Shown here one piece after another: positions 9,017 through 17,962 of a stretch of 64,000 bases of DNA. The position numbers were made by a program, and so were the translations under genes. Origin of the DNA: Nitrospirales bacterium (GTDB lineage Bacteria > Nitrospirota > Nitrospiria > Nitrospirales > UBA8639); the NCBI GenBank assembly GCA_029261355.1, contig JAJDBM010000010.1, positions 62,001 through 126,000 of the forward strand. Direction: 5' to 3'. The notes below the pieces were generated by a model that was given only the letters and a program-made list of their open reading frames with translations, was not told the DNA's origin and did not search any database. Every line of letters begins with the position of its first letter. The first letter of the stretch is position 1.

Positions 9017-9814
9017 TTAACCTCGATAAGCTGTGCTTGTATTCACTCCTTCGCTTACTCTGATCTGAGTCAATGTCGTTCCGAATAAGGTTTCGTCCCC
9101 TAGGGTATGCCATATCACCTGGGCGAGACTACTTTCACCTACGGGAGCCTGCTGGAACGCAGTATCATCAGATAAATTTCTTCCATTGAATCGCAAAAGC
9201 ACCTTGTCCTGCACAAGTTGATCTAGCAATACAAGGTTAACGACTTGGCCTGTGTCGTTGGCGATAGGGCCAGTCACCGTGACCTCTAATGCATAGTTGT
9301 GCCCCGTCGTTTGACCAGATGAGAGGTTATGTGCTGCAGAAAAATTATATCGTCGAGTGATGTGTGCATGTGGGGTATGAGGCGACCCGTTTGTACCGTG
9401 AAGAAGTTCAGCGGTGATATCTACGAAGAAGGTGTGATCTTCATAAAGTTTGATGTGATCAAGAGGGGGCATGTGTGGATGTTGTTCTAACTGCCTCCAT
9501 AATGTGACTGCGAGGTTTTCCGTGGTTGGAATACGGTCTGTGAAATAGGGCGTATCCAGGTTCAAGTTTTTGTGGTCAAATTCTTTGAGCACATCCCAGA
9601 GGTAGATCTTCAGGTCATATAAATTAATGATCATTCCATTAATGGGATCAATGTCACCGCAGAGTGTGACTTCGAGGATGTAATTATGCCCATGGGAATG
9701 CTCATTGTTGCAGGGCCCAAACACTTCTTTATTCTTTGCATCATCCCAATTGGGGTTATGATAACGATGAGATGAGCAGAACTCAGTGCATTTGGTGAGC
9801 GTCGCTTTTGACAT
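9017..9814 (-). CDS. Tandem 6-pyruvoyltetrahydropterin synthase / QueD-family protein
   Basis: 265 residues containing two PTPS/QueD domains. The first has the zinc ligands in FCSSHRYHNP and HSHGHNY, a GPCNN cysteine, EFDHKNLN and the LYED glutamate, so it looks catalytically complete. The second (from about residue 145) keeps NFSAAHNL and SEG but has TTGHNY in place of HGHNY and NGRNLS in place of the DHKNLN type, so it has lost a zinc ligand and a catalytic His. PTPS/QueD enzymes act on dihydroneopterin triphosphate for biopterin- or queuosine-type products; which one cannot be told here. I chose the start at 9814 because GGAGG precedes it. Confidence 0.85.
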   Translation of the reverse strand: MSKATLTKCTEFCSSHRYHNPNWDDAKNKEVFGPCNNEHSHGHNYILEVTLCGDIDPINGMIINLYDLKIYLWDVLKEFDHKNLNLDTPYFTDRIPTTENLAVTLWRQLEQHPHMPPLDHIKLYEDHTFFVDITAELLHGTNGSPHTPHAHITRRYNFSAAHNLSSGQTTGHNYALEVTVTGPIANDTGQVVNLVLLDQLVQDKVLLRFNGRNLSDDTAFQQAPVGESSLAQVIWHTLGDETLFGTTLTQIRVSEGVNTSTAYRG

Positions 9815-9828
9815 GAATGGAGCCTCCA

Positions 9829-9885
9829 AAAAGAAAAAGGGGCTGAGCTGTGATCTCATCGAGAGATGCACACCCAACCCCTTTT
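9829..9885 (-). terminator. Intrinsic terminator between the A-type carrier and PTPS-like genes
   Basis: On the reverse strand AAAAGGGG pairs with CCCCTTTT across an insert that itself folds (ATCTC/GAGAT), followed by a TTTTTCTTTTT tract. It ends transcription of the upstream A-type carrier gene and lies immediately before the ribosome site of the PTPS-like gene, so it could also act as an attenuator for that gene. Confidence 0.7.
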
Positions 9886-9911
9886 AAGAGACAATGATGA
9901 GACTTTATTGA

Positions 9912-10232
9912 TTACGTTGAAAAGGAGCTGCCACAGCCACAAGTGCTTTTCGCTTGAGGATTCTTAATCGCGAATCCAGAACCTTGAAGACTGTCAACAT
10001 AGTCCACTTCAGCGCCACTCAAGAGTGGAGCGCTTTGGGAGTCAACGATGACCTTCACGTCACCTTTTTCGATGATGGTATCGTCATCGCCTGTTTTGTC
10101 TTCGAAGGACATCCCATATTGGTAGCCGCTACACCCGCCACCTTTGACGTAAATACGCAATCCAACGGAATTCTCTTCTTCCTTTATCATTTCCTTAATT
10201 TTTTGCTCGGCAATCTCAGTAATTGTAACCAT
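9912..10232 (-). CDS. erpA: A-type Fe-S carrier protein (ErpA/HesB family)
   Basis: 106-residue A-type Fe-S carrier with the three ligand cysteines in GGGCSGYQYG and the terminal CGCGSSF. It is a clear paralogue of the IscA at 1839-2195 and closer to ErpA in its compact length, lacking the N-terminal extension. A GGAGG site lies 7 bases before the ATG. Standing outside the ISC operon, it probably delivers clusters to late targets such as respiratory or isoprenoid [4Fe-4S] enzymes (IspG is encoded in this window). ErpA rather than a generic HesB protein is an inference. Confidence 0.85.
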   Translation of the reverse strand: MVTITEIAEQKIKEMIKEEENSVGLRIYVKGGGCSGYQYGMSFEDKTGDDDTIIEKGDVKVIVDSQSAPLLSGAEVDYVDSLQGSGFAIKNPQAKSTCGCGSSFST

Positions 10233-10404
10233 TTTTATACCTCCACCGCGATAAGTGAATGAAACTAAAAGGAAAATCTAAACAAGTCTGAATCTATAAT
10301 TTTACCAAGCACATACAAGGTTGTCAATTGACTGGAAAATGATAACTCATTGATATTGCAAGACTTTCCATGAAGTGAAGCTGTGCCTTTCTATCAGATA
10401 ACCA

Positions 10405-10986
10405 CTATTTGAGATCTTTCAACCACTCCTCGCGCATTTCTCGGGTAATGGGCACCTCAGCTTGATAGTGCGGATGCTCAACACTGAGAGTGCCTGGTAT
10501 TTCAAGGTTTTCCAATAGTTCACGAAATGCGAGGGTGGTTTTATACCGTATAAAGTGGACCGCGCTGATTTTGTCTTCTTTGCTATGACCAGCTTCAAAT
10601 TCAGCAAAGACCGTGTGGTCACCAATTCGAATGGCCAGGGTGTCAGAGCGATCAATCTCTTGGAATGAATTCAATAGTTCCTCAATACGTTCAGAATCAG
10701 TGATTTCAATAAAAAGAGTGGCACTCAACTCTTCAGTATCAGGAAGGAGCGCATTATAGACGTCAATCTCTTCTTGGATCTTTTCAGCGTCAAATATCCG
10801 TTCCGTGCGAATCATTTCATGAATTTGAAAAATAATGGTCTCGCGGTTTTCAAAAATTACTGTGACCAGTTCGCCAATGGCAACCCGTCGACGTTTCTTC
10901 AATGCAATAATCTTCTGGCGAATAGCAGGGCGTTGTGCTTCGTATTCAGCAGGTGATAGCAGGTCTTCTTGAGTGACTTTATTCAT
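10405..10986 (-). CDS. DUF3501 family protein
   Basis: 193 residues, mostly charged and soluble, with no signal peptide or cysteine motif. The opening KVTQEDLLSPAEYEAQR and the KRRRVAIGELVTVIFENRET segment match my recollection of DUF3501, a family of unknown function usually encoded beside rubrerythrin and a GlpC-like Fe-S protein, as here. The ATG at 10986 overlaps the stop of the Fe-S protein gene (ATGA), indicating translational coupling; a longer frame beginning inside that gene is less likely. Last gene of the perR-rubrerythrin unit. Function unknown, probably linked to peroxide defence. Confidence 0.8.
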   Translation of the reverse strand: MNKVTQEDLLSPAEYEAQRPAIRQKIIALKKRRRVAIGELVTVIFENRETIIFQIHEMIRTERIFDAEKIQEEIDVYNALLPDTEELSATLFIEITDSERIEELLNSFQEIDRSDTLAIRIGDHTVFAEFEAGHSKEDKISAVHFIRYKTTLAFRELLENLEIPGTLSVEHPHYQAEVPITREMREEWLKDLK

Positions 10987-12266
10987 GAGGGAAGTCCATA
11001 GGAGTCTCGAATAATTTGTATTGGATGCCGAGCAGATTTCGTTGAGCATTGCGGAATGCCCCGAACTTGGTCAAGTTGTAAGGCAGAAAGTGGACAATCA
11101 GACGCCATCATATCGACCGAATCGTCCTCAACTTCTCTCACTGCCTTTTTCGCAATTTTCATCGACAGGTCAAAGAACTCAACTTTGGCGCTCCAGGTAC
11201 CGTCATGTCCTGAGCATTTTTCGATAAGTTGAACCTTTGCACCAGTGAGTTCCATGAGCTCTTTCGATTTAAAGCCAATATTTTGATCCCGGAGATGGCA
11301 GGGAATCTGATACGCAATTCGACCTGGATTGGAGGGGAAGTCGACAGAGAGCGTCCCTTCCTTCTTCAGCTGCATCAGATATTCACACACATCAAACGTC
11401 CGTTCTGACATGTTCTTGATGTGTTCATCATCAGGCATGAGATAAGGGTATTCACGTTTCAACATCAGGCTGCAGCTTGCGGTTGGGACGATAATATCGT
11501 GGCCTGTTTCGAGATAGGGACGAAACGTCTCATAGTTAGCTTTCGCTATTTCAATCATCTTGTTGGTATCGCCGAGGTCGAACTGTGGCATCCCACAGCA
11601 TTGCTGACCGGTAGGTGTCACCACTTCAATGCCATTCTTTTCCAAAACCTGTACGGTCGCTTTGCCAATGTCCGTAGCTTGATTATTCACCATACAACTC
11701 GGAAACAACGCAACTTTTCTTTTGGAAACTGACTTGACTGATGCCGCGGGTCGTTTAGACCACCATGCCGTAAACGATTCTTTCTGAAAGGGAAGGATCT
11801 GTCGATCTCGATGTACACCCATCACTCGTTCCATGAGGTGACGAACCCAGGGAGTGCGCAGCGCCCAATTAGTGAAAGGAGCGGTGAGCGTACCTACCTT
11901 CCCAATGAAGTCAGTCTGGATGAGCAAGCGGTCACGCCAGGTGGCACCCTTCTCGGCAATGCGCTCCTGTTTCCATGCGATCATGAGTCGAGGGAAGTCA
12001 ATTTCATATTTGTGCGGGGGCGAATAGGGGCAATGATTAAAGCAGAGCTTGCAGTAGTAACATTCTTGCTCAACCTGCTCGAAATCTTTGGCCGTAAACT
12101 TGTTGACGTCATTGTCATAGTCATCAATACGATCAATGAGAGTATTGAATGACGGACAGAGATTAAAGCACCGGCGACATCCATCACAGATATCAAAGAC
12201 GCGCAATGTCTCAGTTTCAAGTTGTTGGCGATCTCGGCCTGGTGTGATGAGTTCAAAATCTTTCAC
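10983..12266 (-). CDS. GlpC/HdrD-like Fe-S oxidoreductase (two ferredoxin motifs plus CCG domains)
   Basis: 427 residues. The N-terminal part binds two [4Fe-4S] clusters through CDGCRRCFNLCP (about residue 30) and CYYCKLCFNHCP (about 73). The C-terminal part has two cysteine-rich CCG-type regions: CCGMPQFD near 222, then a region near 330-400 with PCHLRDQ, CSGHDGTW and SDCP. This is the plan of GlpC and heterodisulfide reductase D subunits, which transfer electrons without flavin. The partner is unknown; the operon suggests it reduces or is reduced by rubrerythrin or the DUF3501 protein. An intrinsic terminator separates it from the rubrerythrin gene. Confidence 0.88.
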   Translation of the reverse strand: MKDFELITPGRDRQQLETETLRVFDICDGCRRCFNLCPSFNTLIDRIDDYDNDVNKFTAKDFEQVEQECYYCKLCFNHCPYSPPHKYEIDFPRLMIAWKQERIAEKGATWRDRLLIQTDFIGKVGTLTAPFTNWALRTPWVRHLMERVMGVHRDRQILPFQKESFTAWWSKRPAASVKSVSKRKVALFPSCMVNNQATDIGKATVQVLEKNGIEVVTPTGQQCCGMPQFDLGDTNKMIEIAKANYETFRPYLETGHDIIVPTASCSLMLKREYPYLMPDDEHIKNMSERTFDVCEYLMQLKKEGTLSVDFPSNPGRIAYQIPCHLRDQNIGFKSKELMELTGAKVQLIEKCSGHDGTWSAKVEFFDLSMKIAKKAVREVEDDSVDMMASDCPLSALQLDQVRGIPQCSTKSARHPIQIIRDSYGLPS

Positions 12267-12311
12267 ATGTTCCCCAATGTATCAAGTATAACGGGAGCGA
12301 ACTCAATGAAA

Positions 12312-12346
12312 ACCCCAGACAGGAACATAGGGTTTCTGTCTGGGGT
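12312..12346 (-). terminator. Intrinsic terminator downstream of rubrerythrin
   Basis: ACCCCAGACAG and CTGTCTGGGGT form an 11-bp perfect stem with a 13-base loop. Reading the reverse strand it is followed by TTTTCATT. It lies between the rubrerythrin gene and the Fe-S protein gene, so it probably makes the downstream pair a lower-level readthrough product. Confidence 0.75.
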
Positions 12347-12369
12347 ACATGCCCAATGGACGTGTGTCT

Positions 12370-12795
12370 TTATAAAGAGAGTGACTCTAACCCTTTGGTG
12401 AAGCGATTGGCATGAGACTTTTCGGCTTTCGCCAAGGTCTCAAACCATTCAGCGAGTTCCTCAAACCCTTCTTCGCGCGCAGTCTTGGCCATGCCTGGGT
12501 ACATTTGCGTGTACTCGTAGGTTTCACCTTCGATCGCTGCTTTCAGATTGGCTTCGGTATTGCCAATAGGCACGCCGGTCGCAGGGTCTCCAACTTCCTT
12601 TAAGAAGTCCAAGTGCCCAAAGGCATGTCCTGTTTCGGCTTCAGACGTATCACGAAAAAGTCCACCGACATCGGTATAGCCTTCAATATCAGCACGGCGT
12701 GCAAAATAGAGATAACGACGATTCGCTTGGGATTCACCAGCAAACGCGTCTTTTAAGTTTTGGTGACTTTTGGTTCCATCCAGACCTTTACCCAT
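12370..12795 (-). CDS. Rubrerythrin (di-iron domain only)
   Basis: 141-residue ferritin-like di-iron protein that reduces hydrogen peroxide to water. The metal ligands are visible in [14 protein letters not shown] (first helix), [11 protein letters not shown] (second), [13 protein letters not shown] (third) and [11 protein letters not shown] (fourth). The C-terminal rubredoxin domain of classic rubrerythrin is absent, so electrons must come from a separate partner, possibly the Fe-S protein encoded next. The gene lies 43 bases after the PerR-like gene and is probably controlled by it. Confidence 0.92.
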   Translation of the reverse strand: MGKGLDGTKSHQNLKDAFAGESQANRRYLYFARRADIEGYTDVGGLFRDTSEAETGHAFGHLDFLKEVGDPATGVPIGNTEANLKAAIEGETYEYTQMYPGMAKTAREEGFEELAEWFETLAKAEKSHANRFTKGLESLSL

Positions 12796-12838
12796 GTTCT
12801 TCCTCCTTTGAAAAATAATAACGTGTGGAACAAAAACT

Positions 12839-13264
12839 TTATGCCGTTTTCGACCGGCAAGCCTTACAGTACCCTCGAAATTCTACTTGGTAATCAGTGA
12901 TCGTAAACCCAGAGGGAATACCATTGGGGAATGATAATTCATTCAGCCGTTCATCCATTACATCCACAATCGATTGACAGCTAGTACAGATCAGATGATG
13001 ATGAGGGGAAAGATTCCCATCATACCGCGCACGATCATGCCCGACATTCACTTCACGAATGAGCCCAGCCTTCTGTAATACCCCCAATGTATAATAGACC
13101 GTATTTTGCGAAATCATCGGATAGTCCTGAGAGACCAGTTGATACAGGTCGTCAGCCGTCGGATGGCTCGTCGTCTCCACCAAGGCTGTATAAATGGCCG
13201 TACGTTGAGGCGTATTCTTTAATCCGTGGTCTTTGAAGCGCTGTTGGATAGTTTCAGTGATCAT
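12839..13264 (-). CDS. perR: Fur-family transcriptional regulator, PerR-like
   Basis: Metal-dependent repressor of 141 residues. The winged helix includes LKNTPQRTAIYTAL and SQNTVYYTLGVL. Regulatory metal ligands are suggested by SHPTADDL (His37 region) and SPHHHLICTSC, and the structural zinc by CTSC and CKAC. The PerR subgroup is suggested by the neighbouring rubrerythrin gene and by a near-perfect operator overlapping the promoter (13282-13298). It probably represses itself, rubrerythrin and the two genes beyond, releasing them when its iron-bound form is oxidised by peroxide. Confidence 0.88.
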   Translation of the reverse strand: MITETIQQRFKDHGLKNTPQRTAIYTALVETTSHPTADDLYQLVSQDYPMISQNTVYYTLGVLQKAGLIREVNVGHDRARYDGNLSPHHHLICTSCQSIVDVMDERLNELSFPNGIPSGFTITDYQVEFRGYCKACRSKTA

Positions 13265-13281
13265 TTTTATGTAGTTCTCTT

Positions 13282-13298
13282 TTAGGAATCATTACTAA
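13282..13298. promoter_or_regulatory. Palindromic PerR/Fur-type operator upstream of perR
   Basis: TTAGGAATCATTACTAA is a 17-base palindrome: the half-sites TTAGnAAT and ATTnCTAA match perfectly on either side of a central C. It closely resembles the known PerR box (TTAnAATnATTnTAA form). It ends 17 bases upstream of the perR start codon, where a repressor would block transcription, so autoregulation is likely. Confidence 0.7.
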
Positions 13299-13582
13299 CT
13301 AGCAAAATGTTGTGAGGGGGTCAAGTGAAAAAGGGGACGTTACCTTTTATGTGACATTATTTATGTATTATGGCAATTTTCAGTCGTGCTCCCCTCACAT
13401 TTCGCACTTTTTTGCTGAGTCAAGGTTTTAGGTGTTCATATTTAACTGGTAAGGACTGTGTGTCTTAGCGCACGCATAATCCGTTTCTTTTTCTATCCTT
13501 GAGCTCCTCCTCAAGACCAGAAGGCAGAAGGAATTTTTTTCAGGATAACAAGATACGAAATGCTAGTGACGAGATAAGTCTT
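13299..13582. other. Intergenic region between perR and the SNF transporter gene
   Basis: 284 bases with no credible gene. It carries the promoter side of perR and the 5' neighbourhood of nothing else, because the transporter gene ends here. I see short AT-rich stretches but no clear terminator, riboswitch or small-RNA signature. Confidence 0.35.
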
Positions 13583-14950
13583 TTAGAGGATGCCAACAGA
13601 TTTGAGTAAGACAATGAACACAGCCACTGGGGCGACGTAGCGAACAAGCGTTTGCCAGATGAGGTAGGCGGTGGGGTGTTGGATGTTGAGTTCGGACTTC
13701 GTCAGTTCGACTTTCATGAGCCATCCGGCGAACACGGCGATTAATATTCCGCCAAGCGGAAGCATGATATTTGACGTGATGAAATCAAGGAGTTCAAAGA
13801 AGTTCAGACCAAAGAGTTTGGAGTCTTCCCAAATATTAAACGAAAACACTGTGCCGAGCCCGAGCAGCCATGTGGCGATCCCAGCCCACAATGCGGCGCT
13901 TTTCCGTGACATGTCATAGGTTTCGATCATCCAGGTGACCATGGGTTCGATGAGCGAAATGGAGGAGGTCCAAGCGGCGACCAAGAGCAGAATGAAAAAG
14001 AGCGAGCCGAAGGCCATGCCGCCCGTCATGTTGCCAAAGGCCACAGGGAGTGTTTGAAAAATTAAGCCTGGCCCAGAACCGGGTTCCATGCCATTGGCAA
14101 AGACAATAGGAAAGATGGCCATACCCGCAAGGAGGGCAACCCCTGTATCGGCCAACGCAATGGCCACCGAGGTACTCGCGATCGAAGTGTCCTTAGGCAC
14201 ATACGAGCCATAAATCATGATCGTCCCCATGCCGAGGCTCAAGCTGAAAAAAGCTTGTCCCATGGCTGTGAGCATGCTGGCTCCAGTGAGTTTGCTGAAG
14301 TCTGGTGTGAACAGAAATTCTAAGCCTTTTCCAAAAAATCCCGTCGTCATGCTGTAGCCCACCATCAGGAGTAAGAGCGCAAACAAGGTCGGCATCAAAT
14401 ACTGTACGGCTTTTTCTAACCCTCCCTTGACCCCACCAGCCACGATGCTCATGGTGATGACCATAAAGATGGTATGCCAGAGGAACAACGTCCCTGGGCT
14501 GGCCACAAATTCGGCAAACGTGGAGGCAGCCATCTCTCCGGTGGCACCACTAAATGTGCCAATCACTGACTTGAAGATATAGGCTAAGGTCCATCCACCA
14601 ATTACACTGTAATAGGAGAGGATTAATACGCCCGCGATCGTGCCGGACCACCCAATGATCTGCCACCATGGACTGGCTTTTGTTTCATTGGCCAGTGCGC
14701 GCATAGAGTTGATGGGGGTTGAACGTCCCCGACGACCAAGTAAAATCTCTGACATCATCAACGGAATGCCGAGCGCCGCAACACACACGATATAGATGAG
14801 GACAAAGGCGCTTCCCCCGTTTTCACCAGTGAGATAGGGGAATTTCCAAATGTTCCCTAGGCCAACGGCAGCGCCAGTTGCGGCGAGGATAAATGTCCAG
14901 CGTGAGGACCACTGGCCATGCATGGATTGTTTTGGAAGGTGTGCTGCCAT
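13583..14950 (-). CDS. Sodium:neurotransmitter symporter (SNF/NSS, LeuT-like) family transporter
   Basis: 455 residues with about 11 membrane helices. The NSS signature lies at the N-terminus: SSRWTFILAATGAAVGLGNI followed by WKFPY and an ENGGSAF stretch, which form the sodium and substrate sites in LeuT. These proteins import amino acids or related solutes with Na+. Bacterial members often have 11 rather than 12 helices, which fits. The substrate cannot be read from the sequence. The gene stands alone, with 374 bases of non-coding DNA upstream. Confidence 0.9.
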   Translation of the reverse strand: MAAHLPKQSMHGQWSSRWTFILAATGAAVGLGNIWKFPYLTGENGGSAFVLIYIVCVAALGIPLMMSEILLGRRGRSTPINSMRALANETKASPWWQIIGWSGTIAGVLILSYYSVIGGWTLAYIFKSVIGTFSGATGEMAASTFAEFVASPGTLFLWHTIFMVITMSIVAGGVKGGLEKAVQYLMPTLFALLLLMVGYSMTTGFFGKGLEFLFTPDFSKLTGASMLTAMGQAFFSLSLGMGTIMIYGSYVPKDTSIASTSVAIALADTGVALLAGMAIFPIVFANGMEPGSGPGLIFQTLPVAFGNMTGGMAFGSLFFILLLVAAWTSSISLIEPMVTWMIETYDMSRKSAALWAGIATWLLGLGTVFSFNIWEDSKLFGLNFFELLDFITSNIMLPLGGILIAVFAGWLMKVELTKSELNIQHPTAYLIWQTLVRYVAPVAVFIVLLKSVGIL

Positions 14951-15324
14951 AGAAGGGTGTTAGGGGGTTAGCGAGTCTACTTCATGAGAAGTCGTGGTGC
15001 TTGGATACGATAGACCTTAAGGCCACCCATCACTGATAGCCCATCTCTTATGGGAGAATTTTTCATATTGATGTCGGCATTGAAAGGTATCCAAGTATCA
15101 TCGCGACATGACCATTTTTGAAACATTGGAAATAAACTGAATCGGCTATATCCAGCGGAGTGTACCGAGCGCTCTTCGGTGTTTCAAGGGTTTTTCCTTA
15201 TGATTCAGGTTGATGGGAGTCATTGGATTGATTAACGACTTGCTTACTTTGAGCAACCTCATTATATTCAAATGCTTAGTGAAACCCCTAAGATCTCTAC
15301 CTGATTTATACAATACGGTGTTCT
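14951..15324. other. Divergent intergenic region before the ThyX-like gene
   Basis: 374 bases between divergently transcribed genes, so promoters for both must lie here. Small hairpins are visible (CCCAT/ATGGG near 15040-15055; ACCGA/TCGGT near 15167-15183), but nothing matches a known regulatory RNA or operator and no credible gene was found. Confidence 0.35.
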
Positions 15325-16815
15325 ATGAGTTCTGACAAGAAAGCTCAGCGAGTGATTGCTCTGGCTCCGATGCCTCCAGAAAAGTCGGCCTATGCGCTGG
15401 CTCGATATAGCCGTTCTCCTGATTCTATTGAGGAGAGTTTGGCATGGGTGCATGGTCATTCATCAGAAAAGTTTTGGGAGCAATTTTATTTTGCCTATGG
15501 TCATGGGTCCATCGCCGATTTAGGCCATGTAACAATCTGTTTTGAAAACATTTCGGAATTGGCGGCCATTCGGATTGAAGATGAATCGTTGTGGGATGGT
15601 CAGGCCAAGTCGAGCCGCTATCAAAACTTTGAGGCGAGCGGGTGTTTTCTACCATCGACGATACTCGATCCTGAAACTGAAGGGACTTATAACGGTATTC
15701 TCAATAGTTTGTTTAATATTTATCGTGAGCTGAAAGATCCCGTTCAGAAGTTTCTGTCTTTGCGCGATCCACGTCCAGAATCTATGTCTCAGGATCAATA
15801 TGATCGAACGATTGCGGCTCGTACTTTTGATGTGACTCGGTATCTTCTTCCACTCGCCGCCAAGACGAATGTTGGGCAGGTGGTCAGTATTCGAACGTTG
15901 GAGAAGCAGATTGCGCGACTGTTGTCGACGCAATTACCGGAATTGAAGTCCATTGGAGAAGATCTTAAAGAGGCTTGCGCGAAACGACCTTCGACGGTGT
16001 GGGCAGACCTTAATCAACAGGATGCGGGCGCTCTCGAGCCCTTGGCCCCAACGTTGGCTCGGTATGCTGTCGAGAGTCCCTATTTATCGGCGGTCTATCG
16101 CGATCTCACACGGGCCGGGAGGCGGATTTTACAAGATGCAGGGTTAGATCGGCCTGAGGGTTGGGCGGGACGTAGTCATCCTGTTGACCTGATTGAACCG
16201 CACGAACCCCTCGATGAACTGGTGACGACCCTACTGTATCGAGTGGCGCATGCACCGTACCGTTGTCTTCTTGAGTTGGTACAGCAGTGGTCGGATGGGC
16301 AAAAGCATGATTTTATTGCGGTGGCTTTACAGACACGTGGGCCGCATGATGAGTTGATCAAAGAGTTTCGGTCTGGCTATGCCTTTATTTTTGATATTCT
16401 GATGGATATTGGCGGGTGGCGGGATATGCATCGGCATCGTCGGTGTCAGCAAGTTCAGCAAAACTTTACGACCATGCATGGGTATGATGTGCCGCCAGTG
16501 CTCACGGAGGCTGGCCTTGATACTATGTATCGTCAGGCGATGGATGCGGTGCGGGATGATATCGACAAACTTCGGAATACGAATCAGGAAGGCGCGCTGT
16601 ATGCGACTCCTTTTGGATTTAGGGTTCGGTGTCTCTTTAAAATGGATTATGCCCAAGCGGAATATATGTCTCAGTTACGATCGGGAGTGAAAGGGCATTG
16701 GTCCTATCGTACTATTGCCTGGTTGATGAAAGAGAAGATGGTGGAGCGGTATCCGTATCTTGGTACTCTGATTCAGGCTACACCCCCAGATATTGAAGAT
16801 TCGCTTAAGCGATAA
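15325..16815 (+). CDS. Double-length ThyX-like protein (flavin-dependent thymidylate synthase fold)
   Basis: 496 residues, about twice the length of ThyX. The N-terminal half has the ThyX-like ARYSRSPDSI...GHGSIADLGHVTICFE layout and an SSRYQNF segment. The C-terminal half (from about residue 305) has ARVAHAPYRC-type spacing, then WRDMHRHRRCQQVQQN, matching the ThyX signature RHRx7S except that the final Ser is Asn. ThyX makes dTMP from dUMP using FADH2 and methylene-tetrahydrofolate. The split of motifs between halves suggests an intramolecular pseudo-dimer; whether it still makes dTMP is uncertain. Confidence 0.75.
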   Translation: MSSDKKAQRVIALAPMPPEKSAYALARYSRSPDSIEESLAWVHGHSSEKFWEQFYFAYGHGSIADLGHVTICFENISELAAIRIEDESLWDGQAKSSRYQNFEASGCFLPSTILDPETEGTYNGILNSLFNIYRELKDPVQKFLSLRDPRPESMSQDQYDRTIAARTFDVTRYLLPLAAKTNVGQVVSIRTLEKQIARLLSTQLPELKSIGEDLKEACAKRPSTVWADLNQQDAGALEPLAPTLARYAVESPYLSAVYRDLTRAGRRILQDAGLDRPEGWAGRSHPVDLIEPHEPLDELVTTLLYRVAHAPYRCLLELVQQWSDGQKHDFIAVALQTRGPHDELIKEFRSGYAFIFDILMDIGGWRDMHRHRRCQQVQQNFTTMHGYDVPPVLTEAGLDTMYRQAMDAVRDDIDKLRNTNQEGALYATPFGFRVRCLFKMDYAQAEYMSQLRSGVKGHWSYRTIAWLMKEKMVERYPYLGTLIQATPPDIEDSLKR

Positions 16816-16853
16816 CCCACGATGTTGGGTGTGCATCTCACAATGGAACACGT

Positions 16854-17882
16854 ATGAATTCCTCACATGAAACGGTCATCGCCGACGCGATTCTCAAGGG
16901 TGAATGGTCAACAGTTTTGAGTGAAGGGACTGTATGGTCAAAGGGGCCAGAGTCCAGTCCTCGAGCGTTTTTTTCCATTAATATTGCCAGTTTGATTCAA
17001 GGTGATTTTGCGAAGGCGTGGCAGGTTCATTCTCAGTCCTTGGAGAAGCCAGAGGATATTGAGTCTGTGAAAGATTGGATTGAGCTCATGCAGGGTACCT
17101 CTCCTGACAGTAGCCATGTTCAGTTAGTATTAGGTTTGTTTATGGGACAGTCGGGGAAGGCGGAAGAGTCGGTGGCGTGTTACGAACAGGCCATTCAATT
17201 GGATTCCACTTCGGCATACCCCCATTTCTTCCGGGCACAGATATTTCAACGTATGCAGCGGAAAGATCAGGCGATTAAGTCCTACCGTGAAGCGGTCAAG
17301 CAGGACCCGAGCTACATTGCCGCGCGGTTGAATCTCGGTGTCGCGTATCAAGATCAGGGTCAGTTAGAAATGGCCATCCCGCAATATCGAGAAATTTTGA
17401 AAATGCGTCCTGATGATGCCGTGGCTCATACAAACTTAGGGTGTGCGTTGGCTGAACAGGGGAAGATCGAACCCGCCATTCTTGAGTACAAAAAAGCCGT
17501 GGAACTCGTTCCCAATGACCCAGAAGTCCACTTCGCGCTTGGCGGCATCTATGAAACCAAAGGACGTAAGGACTTAGCTCTTCGGGCTTATGAAGAATCG
17601 TTAAAGCATGCGCCTCACTTCTCCCCCGCGGCTACGGCGATCGGGTGGTATTATTTCGATAAGGGACAGGCAGATATGGCATTGGATTATTTCAGTACGG
17701 CGTTAAATGCGAATCCTGAAGATGCGAATGCGACGTTTGGCGTGGGGCAAGTCTATGATAGGAAAGGAATGGGTTCGATCGCGGCCGATCATTATTACCG
17801 AGCCCTGAACTTAGAGAAAGATGCTGACCGAAAGTCTCGTATATTGAATTTTATTGATAAAGTTGGTGGGTTTCAGGCGTAA
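16854..17882 (+). CDS. TPR repeat protein
   Basis: 342-residue soluble protein with no signal peptide. From about residue 80 to 330 it is made of tandem 34-residue tetratricopeptide repeats (about seven), such as LNLGVAYQDQGQLEMAIPQY and THTNLGCALAEQGKIEPAI-type units. TPRs form a superhelical protein-binding surface. The gene follows the ThyX-like gene by 38 bases, so they may be cotranscribed, but no functional link is evident. The specific partner is unknown. Confidence 0.85.
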   Translation: MNSSHETVIADAILKGEWSTVLSEGTVWSKGPESSPRAFFSINIASLIQGDFAKAWQVHSQSLEKPEDIESVKDWIELMQGTSPDSSHVQLVLGLFMGQSGKAEESVACYEQAIQLDSTSAYPHFFRAQIFQRMQRKDQAIKSYREAVKQDPSYIAARLNLGVAYQDQGQLEMAIPQYREILKMRPDDAVAHTNLGCALAEQGKIEPAILEYKKAVELVPNDPEVHFALGGIYETKGRKDLALRAYEESLKHAPHFSPAATAIGWYYFDKGQADMALDYFSTALNANPEDANATFGVGQVYDRKGMGSIAADHYYRALNLEKDADRKSRILNFIDKVGGFQA

Positions 17883-17962
17883 TGCCTGGTCAGGCGTCTC
17901 TCCGTATCTTGCGAATTTTTGCTCTCACGGTGGTTCTGCTTCTCGACGTGGGAATACGAGGG

